A stretch of 64,000 nt of DNA from Microbulbifer elongatus (GTDB lineage: Bacteria > Pseudomonadota > Gammaproteobacteria > Pseudomonadales > Cellvibrionaceae). Numbering within the stretch: position 1 is the first letter of the stretch; each line of letters opens with the position of its first letter. The notes under the pieces were generated by a model, which was not told the origin of the DNA, did no database searches, and worked only from the letters and a program-made list of their open reading frames with translations. The DNA lies in assembly GCF_020524885.1 (NCBI RefSeq), contig NZ_JAIVKJ010000002.1, positions 930,001 through 994,000 of the forward strand, read 5' to 3'. A program made the translations under genes and the position numbers. Positions 16,115 to 23,305 of the stretch are shown one piece after another.

Positions 16115-16171
16115 TTATTGCGGCTCGAGCCTGGCGTTAGGCCCGGCGTGGATATCGGTCTGGTTCTGCAT
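16115..16171 (-). CDS. Short peptide P1 (type A)
   Basis: Encodes MQNQTDIHAGPNARLEPQ, 18 residues. It is the first minigene after the transporter genes, with AAAAAAGGAGATGCACC before ATG. The 186-base leader before it (16172-16357) is the likeliest site for an array promoter. Confidence 0.82.
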   Translation of the reverse strand: MQNQTDIHAGPNARLEPQ

Positions 16172-16357
16172 GGTGCATCTCCTTTTTTGTGTTGAGAAAA
16201 TTCCGGCATAAACCGGAGGGAGAATACGCAACAAACTGCCTGCGTATTTCAGCGGCCCGCGCGCGGGCGCCGAATCTGGTACAGCTGTTTTAATTTTTTA
16301 TTGTTGTTTTTATTCGCCGCAGACTTTTGACTGCAGCTTGCAAATTGCGTGCGCGTG

Positions 16358-18541
16358 TTACGGATGCGCGATCACCAGCAGGGTGCTGGCGTGTTTCTGC
16401 ACACAGGCCACGGCGCGGCGCAGGGAGGCCGGGTCGAGGGCGGCGAAGCTTTCGTCCAGCACCACCAGTTCCGCGTTCTGCAACAGCGCGCGGGCGATAA
16501 ACAGCCGGCTCTTTTCGCCGTGGGACAGCTGCCAGCCCATTTCCCCCACGGTCTGCAGCATGCCGGCGGGCATTTTCTGCAGCAGCGGAGTGAGGCCGAG
16601 TTCGTCGCAGATGGCGTAGGCGCGGCGCAGGCCGTCCTGGGTGGGTGGCCAGTAGTCGCCCATCAGCAGGTTGAACAGAAAGGATTCGGCGATGACGTGG
16701 TTTTCATGGAACTGCGGCGCCGAGGCGACGAGCCTGCGCCACTGGTGCTCGCCGAGGCTGGCGCGGTCGTAGCCATTCAACAACAGCAGGCCGTCGTCCT
16801 GTGTGTGGATGCCGGTCACCAGCGCGGCGAGGGTGGATTTGCCGGAGCCGGAGCTGCCCTGCAGCAGCAGGCGGTCGCCGCGGCGGATGGTGAGGCTACA
16901 TCCTTGCAGCGCGGGTTTGTCGGTGCCGGGGTAGTGGAAGCGCAGGTCCCGCAGGTAGCACAGGGGCTGCGCGGGCGCTGCGCTTGCGCTGGCGCCAGCG
17001 GCAGTGGCGGCCGTAGCAGCGGTGGGCGCGGGTGCGCCGGGTGCGGGTTCCAGCGCGAAGAGTTCGCGGACGTTTTCCCACGCCACCAGCGCGTTCAGTG
17101 CGCTGGTAAACCCGTGCAGGGCTTTCAGCAGTGCGCGGTAACCCAGCAGCACGCCGCCGATGGCCACTGCCAGCTGGGTGCTGGGTGTGTTGCCGCTGAT
17201 AAACACCGGGATACAGCCGGCAATCCCCAATATCAGCCAGGTACGCGGCAGCAGGGCCAGCAGTTGCGCCATACCGCTGTCCATGGCGGCAGAGCCCTGC
17301 TGGTAGTTGTCCAGGTCGCGGTCCTCGCCCCGGTGCCAGTCTGCCGGCGGCTGCTGCGCGAGGCGGGTGCGGTGGCCCACCATCTTTTCGATCAGGCTGT
17401 GGGTCAGGGCCAGGCGCTGGCCGGTCCAAGTGCGGCGGCGGCGTATCTGCCGCTGCACAAGCAGACCGATAACCAGCACAAACAGGGGCAGGGTGAGCAG
17501 GTGCAGGGGGCCGCCGCTGCCGAGCAGCAGCACCGGCACCGCCATCGCCAGTTCGATGGCGCCGAGCAACAGCAGGAAGCCGCCCTGCAGGGCGTCGGCC
17601 TCGATATGTTCGGCATCGAACACGCGGCTCAGGATCTGGCCGCTGCCCAGGCGGCGCACTCTGTCTGGCGCCATGCGCAGGGCGCTGGCGAGCAGGCGTT
17701 TTTTCATCAGGGTACCGGTGTCGATGGCGATGGCGCCCTGCAGGCGGCTGGTCAGCAGCGCCAACGGTATCTGACTGGCGAGCAACAGTACCCAAGCCGC
17801 GAGCCAGCCGGCGTCGATATGACCGCTGAGCAGGGCGCGGCCGATCACCCACCAGCTGGCGAGGAACAGGCCCACCTGGGCGATGTGGCAGGCGAGGAGT
17901 GCGGCGAACTTGCCGTACAGGCCGTGATGGCGCAGCTGTTGGCGGAACGGGCGCCGGGCTGGCAGGCGCAGCAGCCAGCAGCCCTCGATGCTGCGCGCGG
18001 CGAGGTTTTCCCGAAGCAGCGCGCGGGTGGCTCGGGCGCGGCGCCGGTCACTGACCTCGACACCGTTTAGCAGTTGCGCGATGCGCGCGCGCTCCGGCGC
18101 CTCGATGGCCTCCACCAGCTGCGCGGCTACCAGTGCGCGGGGTACGGCCAGCGCACCCTGCGCCGGGGTGAGAATGGTCAGCTGGCGGCGGTGGCCGGCG
18201 GCGATGGCGAGAAAATGTTCCTCGCCGGCAAATTCAAGCCGCAATATGGCCGGTGCCGACTTTTGCAGCAGCTGGTCCACTTCGCGGTAACTGCAGCTCA
18301 CCGTTTCGGCCTGCAGGTCCAGCGCCTGCGCTTCCTGTTGCAGCCAGCTGCCGATGTCGTCGCCCTGAGCGGGGGGCGCCTGGGTGCCGCGGTGCTCTGC
18401 GCTATCGGTAGTGTTGAGACCTGCGTGCCGGGCGAGTTCGGCCAGGGCCTGATCGAGCTGGTGGCGCGGCCAGCAGCATGCCTGCAGCTGGGCGCGCTCG
18501 GCCTGGCTGAAACCGGGAATGTCGATGCGCTCACTGCGCAT
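16358..18541 (-). CDS. ABC exporter with degenerate C39-like domain (second half of peptide exporter)
   Basis: 727 residues from ATG at 18541, which overlaps the end of the preceding ABC gene by 11 bases. The N-terminal ~150 residues resemble a C39 peptidase domain that keeps the His (EEHFLAIAAG, ~109) but has lost the Cys and replaced the Asp-Pro by Thr-Pro (TILTPAQG), so it should be non-catalytic. The membrane domain (~190-480) is followed by an ATPase with Walker A GSSGSGKST, signature LSHGEKSR, Walker B LVVLDES and H-loop IAH. Layout and partner genes resemble NHLM-type bacteriocin exporters (ABC1/ABC2/HlyD). The peptide array begins 186 bases downstream. It probably forms a heterodimer with the C39 transporter. 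Confidence 0.85.
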   Translation of the reverse strand: MRSERIDIPGFSQAERAQLQACCWPRHQLDQALAELARHAGLNTTDSAEHRGTQAPPAQGDDIGSWLQQEAQALDLQAETVSCSYREVDQLLQKSAPAILRLEFAGEEHFLAIAAGHRRQLTILTPAQGALAVPRALVAAQLVEAIEAPERARIAQLLNGVEVSDRRRARATRALLRENLAARSIEGCWLLRLPARRPFRQQLRHHGLYGKFAALLACHIAQVGLFLASWWVIGRALLSGHIDAGWLAAWVLLLASQIPLALLTSRLQGAIAIDTGTLMKKRLLASALRMAPDRVRRLGSGQILSRVFDAEHIEADALQGGFLLLLGAIELAMAVPVLLLGSGGPLHLLTLPLFVLVIGLLVQRQIRRRRTWTGQRLALTHSLIEKMVGHRTRLAQQPPADWHRGEDRDLDNYQQGSAAMDSGMAQLLALLPRTWLILGIAGCIPVFISGNTPSTQLAVAIGGVLLGYRALLKALHGFTSALNALVAWENVRELFALEPAPGAPAPTAATAATAAGASASAAPAQPLCYLRDLRFHYPGTDKPALQGCSLTIRRGDRLLLQGSSGSGKSTLAALVTGIHTQDDGLLLLNGYDRASLGEHQWRRLVASAPQFHENHVIAESFLFNLLMGDYWPPTQDGLRRAYAICDELGLTPLLQKMPAGMLQTVGEMGWQLSHGEKSRLFIARALLQNAELVVLDESFAALDPASLRRAVACVQKHASTLLVIAHP

Positions 18542-21305
18542 TGGCGGCCTCCCGTGGTGTAGTCGCGTCGGAAACCGGCGCGGCCTCCTGCAGGTGCCCG
18601 CGCTCCATCCGCAAATGGCGCCATGCGCTGTTGTCCCAGCACTCCTGCCACACCGCCTGTTCCGCGGCCAGTAACGCGCTGTAGCGGGAGTCTTTGCGCG
18701 CGGCCAGTTCGGCGGGGGCGCCGTCTTCGGCAATGCGGCCGTCGGCAATCACCAGCACACGGGAGAACTGCTGGGTTTCCGCCACGTCGTGGGTGATGCA
18801 CAGCAGGGTGGCGTCGCCCCAGATACGCCGGACCCGCCCCAGCAAACGCTGGCGCTGGTGGCGATCCAGCCCGCGGAAGGGCTCATCGAGGATTGCACAG
18901 GCGGGGTCCGCCTGGCCCAAGGCGCGGCCCAGGCGCACGCGCTGGCCCTCGCCGCCGCTCACCAGTGCGCCACCCTCGCCGAGGTGGGTCTGCAGCCCAT
19001 CCGGCAGCGCGGCCACCAGTTGTAGCAGGTCGGCCTGGTCGAGCACCGGGTACAGCGGCGCGTCGGCATCGCTGCCGCTGCGGCCGTAACGCAGGTTCTC
19101 CAGCAGGCTGCGGTTCCACAGGTGCACGGCGGGGTCGACCCATACACTGCGCTGGCGCAGGCGCGCGAGTAGTTCGCCGTGCAGGGGGGCGCCGTCTACC
19201 ATCAGCTGGCCGCCGGACGGGCGCAGCCAGCCGAGCAGCAGCCCGGCGAGGCTGGATTTGCCGGCACCGGACTCGCCGACGATGGCGATGTGTTCGCCGG
19301 GGCGAATCTCCAGGTCGATATCCTGAAGGATGGTGCGGCCACCGGCGATGGCGCTGACCTGTTGGAATTGGATGGTGGGCGCGGTGGTCAGGTCGGGTAG
19401 CGGGGCGTTTTGCTCGCTCGCTTGCGGTGCGCTTTCGTCACCGGCTTCCAGCGGTTCAAGCGCCCGCAGCAGAGTGTTGCGCAGGCGCGGATACTCGCGC
19501 AGCAGGCTGGCGATTTCCTCCCCCAGCGGCGGCAGCGCCAGCACCCAGTAAATCACCAGCAGCAGCGCCGGGGTGGCACCGGCGGTATTGATACAGTGGG
19601 CCACTAGCAGCGCCGCCAGCAGGGTGTTGAGCAGGGCCTGGATGGCCTGGCTGCCGAGCTGGTAGCGCAGAAACGTGTAACCGGCGCGGGTCCACTCCAC
19701 CAGTAAGTGTTCGTGCTCGCGGCGAATGGCATCGCCGGCACCGTGGGTGCGAATCGGGATGACCCCAAGCAGCGCATCCATATAAAACCGCGCCAGCGCG
19801 CCGGCGTGGGTCTGAACCCGCATATTGTGATCGCCGAGCACCGGCTGGAACAGCAGCGGGATGACCACCTGCACGGCGGCCATCAGCAGTACCAGGGTGG
19901 CGGCGCCGGGGGCCAGCCAGATGATGCCGGCACAGGTGGCGAGCAGGGCGGTGGCCTTGAACACCATACTGCTGGCCAGCACCGGAATTTCCCGCAGGGC
20001 GGATACCTTGTGGCCGCGCTCGCCGGTATCCGAGGTGGGGCGGCTGTGAAAAAAATGGCCCGGAATATCCGGCAGGTGCCGCAGCAGCTGTGCGCGGAAG
20101 CGGACCTCGAGCCGGCGGCCTATGTCCATTTGCAACCTGGCGGCGGGGTACTGCAGCAGCAGCAGGGTGGCCATAAACCCCAGTACCAGGGCGATGGTGG
20201 CCAGCCGCTGGCTGCCGGGGGCGAGCGCGCTGTGGATATCGATCAATCCGCGGAATAGCAGTGCTTCGCCCATGATGCCAATCACCGAAGCGATCAGCGC
20301 CAATGCCAGGATCGCCGTTGTGGCCAGGCTGTCGTCGCGCAAATACCCCCACAGGCGGCGCAGGGGTTGTGGAGGGGGCGCGTCCAGCACCCGCGCAAAG
20401 GCCCGCGCGCGGGGCTGGCCAGGGTCCTCCTCACGCAGGCCCCTGGCCTGCAGGACCACGGCCCCGCGAAACGCTACCTGTTCCGGTGCGGTGTCGAAGG
20501 CGTCCGCAGCCTCTTCGGCCTCTTTATTGGGCGGCGTGTGCGGGCGCACGCACCAGTACTCTTCCGGCACCAACCGCGGTGCCTGGGAATTATCTTCGGC
20601 AAACTGCTGCCACAGGCGTTGCAGCAGGGATGTGGCCTCACGCCCGCGGCGAATGGCCCCGGAATCGACCAGCGACGCCAGCATGCGCACCGCCCCATCA
20701 AAAAACGCCAGCGCCAGCCAGTCGCCGGGTTGCAGCGCCTGTTCGACCAGATCGGTTGCCACCGCATCGGGCACTTGCAGGGCCAGGGTGCGTTCGCGCA
20801 GCGGCCGGGTGAAATCCTCGCCGCCGGCCCAGGCGCGCCAGTCTGCCGGCGCCACGCGCATGGTGTGGATGTAGAGTTCCTTCAGGAAGGTGCGCACGCT
20901 CGGCCAGCGGCGGCCGCTGGCGGGGTCCATCACCTGCACCACGCGGGCCCGGTTGCGCCAGGTCAGGTTGCGCCAGGCCACTACAAAGTGGGTGTTGCCG
21001 TTGGGCAGGCGGGTGACCGCAATGGCGGGCAGGTAACCGGGGTGCGCCAGCGGCAGGTGGTCAACCGGTACCACCATCTGCACCACGTCGAGTCCCAGCT
21101 CGCGGGCGATCTGTTCCAGGGTATTGATGGAGGTGCCGTCGACATCGGTCTGGCAGGCGTCGCGCAGATGGCCGTAGTGGGTGCTTACCCCAAAGCCTTC
21201 CAGCAGGCATTTGAGTGCGGCGGGGCCGCAGTCCATGTTGGAGGTCTGCACAACCTCCGGCGCGAGCCGGCGCGGCGTTCCCCGGCTGAGAGCTTCCCCG
21301 CTCAC
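18531..21305 (-). CDS. C39 peptidase-containing ABC exporter
   Basis: 924 residues from GTG at 21305, overlapping the adaptor stop by four bases (GTGA). The N-terminal C39 peptidase has a complete triad: Cys26 in MDCGPAALK, His106 in NTHFVVAW, Asp127 in VMDPASGRR. An extra segment of about 130 residues (~170-300) of unknown fold precedes the membrane domain (~325-600), which makes the protein about 200 residues longer than usual C39 exporters. The ATPase has GESGAGKSS, VSGGEGQR, AILDEP and the H-loop THD. C39 proteins cleave leader peptides, typically after GG/GA, and export the core across the inner membrane. The only obvious substrates nearby are the 18-residue peptides. Confidence 0.88.
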   Translation of the reverse strand: MSGEALSRGTPRRLAPEVVQTSNMDCGPAALKCLLEGFGVSTHYGHLRDACQTDVDGTSINTLEQIARELGLDVVQMVVPVDHLPLAHPGYLPAIAVTRLPNGNTHFVVAWRNLTWRNRARVVQVMDPASGRRWPSVRTFLKELYIHTMRVAPADWRAWAGGEDFTRPLRERTLALQVPDAVATDLVEQALQPGDWLALAFFDGAVRMLASLVDSGAIRRGREATSLLQRLWQQFAEDNSQAPRLVPEEYWCVRPHTPPNKEAEEAADAFDTAPEQVAFRGAVVLQARGLREEDPGQPRARAFARVLDAPPPQPLRRLWGYLRDDSLATTAILALALIASVIGIMGEALLFRGLIDIHSALAPGSQRLATIALVLGFMATLLLLQYPAARLQMDIGRRLEVRFRAQLLRHLPDIPGHFFHSRPTSDTGERGHKVSALREIPVLASSMVFKATALLATCAGIIWLAPGAATLVLLMAAVQVVIPLLFQPVLGDHNMRVQTHAGALARFYMDALLGVIPIRTHGAGDAIRREHEHLLVEWTRAGYTFLRYQLGSQAIQALLNTLLAALLVAHCINTAGATPALLLVIYWVLALPPLGEEIASLLREYPRLRNTLLRALEPLEAGDESAPQASEQNAPLPDLTTAPTIQFQQVSAIAGGRTILQDIDLEIRPGEHIAIVGESGAGKSSLAGLLLGWLRPSGGQLMVDGAPLHGELLARLRQRSVWVDPAVHLWNRSLLENLRYGRSGSDADAPLYPVLDQADLLQLVAALPDGLQTHLGEGGALVSGGEGQRVRLGRALGQADPACAILDEPFRGLDRHQRQRLLGRVRRIWGDATLLCITHDVAETQQFSRVLVIADGRIAEDGAPAELAARKDSRYSALLAAEQAVWQECWDNSAWRHLRMERGHLQEAAPVSDATTPREAANAQ

Positions 21306-22510
21306 GAGCCGCTTGCTCCGCGGCTGGCGGTCATTTGGCCGGGCTCGCTGGCAGCGGGTGTTTTATTCAGCCAGTTGCCAGCCTTCTGCAGCAAAAGCGA
21401 CATTGGCGAAGTGCGGCCGGTAGTCACTTCCACCTGTGCCGGTAAATCGTGCCGCAAGGGTAAGCCGTTGGGTGGCTCACCGGTAATCACCAGCTGTACC
21501 TGGATACTACCGTTTTGCACCGCCTCCGCCACGCGCTCCACCCGCCCCTGCAACTGACCGTAGCGCGCCCAGGGAAAACCCTCGAGCCGGATGTGCGCGG
21601 TTTGCCTGGGGGCAATATGGCCGATGGCATCCGCGGGCGAGAACTGTGCGCGCACGCGGAGTTCACTGGGCGCCTGAATGGAACCGATCACCGTGCCTGC
21701 TGCCAGTGGCTGGCCCGTGCGCAATGCGGAAAGCGACGCCAGCCGACCGTCCATCGGTGCGCGCAGCAGCAGTTTGTCCACGGTGAGCTGGTGCTGTTGC
21801 TGGCGAGTAGAAGAAGCGGAGAGTTGCTGGCGCACACTGTCTTCCGTTTGTGCCAGCGCGGTCAGTGCGCGCTGGTGTTCGGTGTCGAGTTGCTGTAACT
21901 GGAATTGCGCGGTGCGGATATCGGCCTCTGCCCGCTTCACCGCCATGGTGATGTTCTGCAATGCGCGCTTGGCCTCGAGGTAATCGAGCTCGGCCCCCTG
22001 CTGTTTTTGCAGCAGGGTGGCGTAGCGGTCGGTGACATCGATCTGGATGGCGCGGTTGCTTTGCTGCAGGGCAAGTAGCTCTTTTAGCGAGGCGAGCTCA
22101 CTTTGCTGTGCCTGGCTTGCCTGTTGGAACTGGTCTTGCAGCAACTGGCGCTCTTGCCGGATGGCGTCCAGCCGCGCTTGCAGTGCCGCCGTCTGTGCAC
22201 TTTCCCCGGCGAGCTCAATATCCGCTGCTGCGGCATCGAGCCGAACCAGCGGTGCGCCAGCGGTTACCTGGTCCCCGAGTTGCGCAAACACCTCCACCAC
22301 CGTACCGCTGTAGCGGACACTGATGTCCGTACTGTGCGCCGATAACTGCAACGTTGCACTGCGGCTGATTTTGTAGAGGTCGATACGGGCAAATAGCGCC
22401 CAGACCAGCCAGCCCAGCAAGAGTGCCAGCCCGCCAAGGCTCAATAACGCAGTGGTGCGGCTGTTATCGGTGTGGAGGGCGCGTGTGGTGCGTGAAAACG
22501 GTGTAGACAA
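21302..22510 (-). CDS. HlyD-family membrane fusion protein
   Basis: About 402 residues from TTG at 22510, chosen because AAGGGA lies six bases upstream; an upstream TTG at 22531 lacks one. One N-terminal membrane helix (LLSLGGLALLLGWLVWALFA) is followed by a first biotinyl-lipoyl half-motif, a long coiled coil (~115-265, rich in Gln/Leu/Ala) and the second lipoyl motif RAPMDGRLASLSALRTGQPLAAGTVIG. This is the periplasmic adaptor of type-I-like exporters. It is the first gene of the operon HlyD, C39-ABC, ABC, peptide array. No TolC homologue is nearby, so an outer-membrane partner must be encoded elsewhere. Confidence 0.86.
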   Translation of the reverse strand: MSTPFSRTTRALHTDNSRTTALLSLGGLALLLGWLVWALFARIDLYKISRSATLQLSAHSTDISVRYSGTVVEVFAQLGDQVTAGAPLVRLDAAAADIELAGESAQTAALQARLDAIRQERQLLQDQFQQASQAQQSELASLKELLALQQSNRAIQIDVTDRYATLLQKQQGAELDYLEAKRALQNITMAVKRAEADIRTAQFQLQQLDTEHQRALTALAQTEDSVRQQLSASSTRQQQHQLTVDKLLLRAPMDGRLASLSALRTGQPLAAGTVIGSIQAPSELRVRAQFSPADAIGHIAPRQTAHIRLEGFPWARYGQLQGRVERVAEAVQNGSIQVQLVITGEPPNGLPLRHDLPAQVEVTTGRTSPMSLLLQKAGNWLNKTPAASEPGQMTASRGASGS

Positions 22511-22851
22511 AGTAAATCCCTTACACCGCAACTATGGGTTTCAGCGGCAATATCCCGAGTGAAATGTGATTGCCAGAACCGCGCAACTGTGGCGGAAAAA
22601 TATATCTAGGGGGGGAGTCTGGAGCAAGTTGCTACCGAGGTATCTGGATGAATTTGGCGCCAATGAATGTGCCGCCATTTTCTCAAGCACAGCTTAAGTT
22701 TCCGTGAAAGTTAAAATTTATGAAAATGTGATGGAATTCCGCAAAGGGATTGCTTTACTCTATTCGGCGTTTTTTACGTGTTGACGAGAAGCAATGACCT
22801 CGGGCGGTTTGCTGAGGGGAACTTATTTAAATTTATATCAGGGAGCAGAAC
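22511..22851. other. Divergent promoter region between exporter operon and small protein gene
   Basis: AT-richer than its left neighbour, with a run of seven G near 22611 and several short AT tracts (AAAATTTATGAAAATG near 22711). It should carry the exporter-operon promoter on the minus strand and the promoter of the 22852 gene on the plus strand. No clear operator was identified. Confidence 0.5.
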
Positions 22852-23295
22852 ATGGCATACCAAATTCCATCCAATAAAGAAGAAATTCTGGAATTTACCC
22901 TTTATCCGGGAGAGGCAGGCACCGTCTGGGAGCTGGAGACGGTGGAGAATGACCAGATCGAGCTTGATTACGAAGGCGTTGCTACCGGTGGTCCGGCCAA
23001 GTCGGGCACAGCTGTTTTGCAGATTACCATTGCGGATGAGCCTCGTTACCGCGGTTATGTATTCGCACCCGGTGATCGTGGCGTGGATCTCGATGGTATT
23101 GAGATTTGTAAGAACCCAAGTGAGATCAACAAGCCGGTTTGGAAAACTGAGATTTCCGATGCCGGGAAAATGCTAACCATAAAGATAAAGGCCAAGCAGA
23201 AAGATCAATACGATTTCGGTTTTTTGTGGGTTGTGGATAACAATGGTGAAGAAATTCGTTCAGGTGACCCCATGGTAATTGTAGATCCAGCATAA
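22852..23295 (+). CDS. Small acidic beta-rich protein of unknown function
   Basis: 147 residues, ATG at 22852 after GGGAGCAGAAC. No signal peptide or membrane helix. Alternating hydrophobic/charged stretches (TVWELETV, VLQITIADEP, MLTIKIKAK, FGFLWVVDN) suggest a beta-sandwich. DP and EP dipeptides (ADEPRYRG, SGDPMVIVDPA) faintly recall the DP-EP family described from Shewanella, but I cannot confirm it. It is less GC-rich than its neighbours. It is divergent from the exporter operon and ends 10 bases from the convergent kinase gene, whose AT-rich 3' half it matches in composition, so both may have arrived together. Confidence 0.7.
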   Translation: MAYQIPSNKEEILEFTLYPGEAGTVWELETVENDQIELDYEGVATGGPAKSGTAVLQITIADEPRYRGYVFAPGDRGVDLDGIEICKNPSEINKPVWKTEISDAGKMLTIKIKAKQKDQYDFGFLWVVDNNGEEIRSGDPMVIVDPA

Positions 23296-23305
23296 GAGTT
23301 GCTAT

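Larger units (their letters stand above)
13380..16171 (-). repeat. Tandem array of 20 short-peptide minigenes
   Basis: Twenty units, mostly 147-149 bp apart (exceptions 83, 127-129 and 195 bp). Each has a ribosome-binding site (usually GGAGATGCACC before ATG), an 18-codon ORF and a stop. Between most units lies a GC hairpin of type CGGGCCGCGC...GCGCGGCCCG followed by TTTT on the minus strand, for example 16053-16098. Units after the type-B peptides P8 and P10 use a different hairpin (CTGGCGG...CGCCAG). Changes in the arms are often G-U tolerant (GGGCCGTGC with GCGTGGCCC), so the fold is kept. Across all intact copies Gln2, Gln4, Asp6, Gly10, Pro11 and Pro17 are invariant, and third-base changes at these codons are synonymous. 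Confidence 0.93.

Noticed and set aside
13380..16171. CRISPR array or integron cassette array
   Set aside because: Repeats are ~148 bp and contain coding units with near-identical sequence; no short spacer pattern, cas gene, integrase or attC-type core sites were seen.
13612..16209. Minus-strand frames starting at the ATG inside GGAGATGCACC (MHHAEPDRYP...)
   Set aside because: That ATG overlaps the ribosome-binding site itself with no spacer. The frame has no constant length between units, whereas the 18-codon frame does.
13328..16211. Long plus-strand frames through the array with repeated ARPGFCWPVYSG-like protein
   Set aside because: They are the antisense of the minigenes and hairpins, lack ribosome-binding sites, and change frame from unit to unit because units differ by one base in length.
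16349..18070. 573-codon plus-strand ORF
   Set aside because: Antisense shadow of the ABC exporter gene; Gln/Ala-rich translation typical of reversed GC-rich coding DNA.
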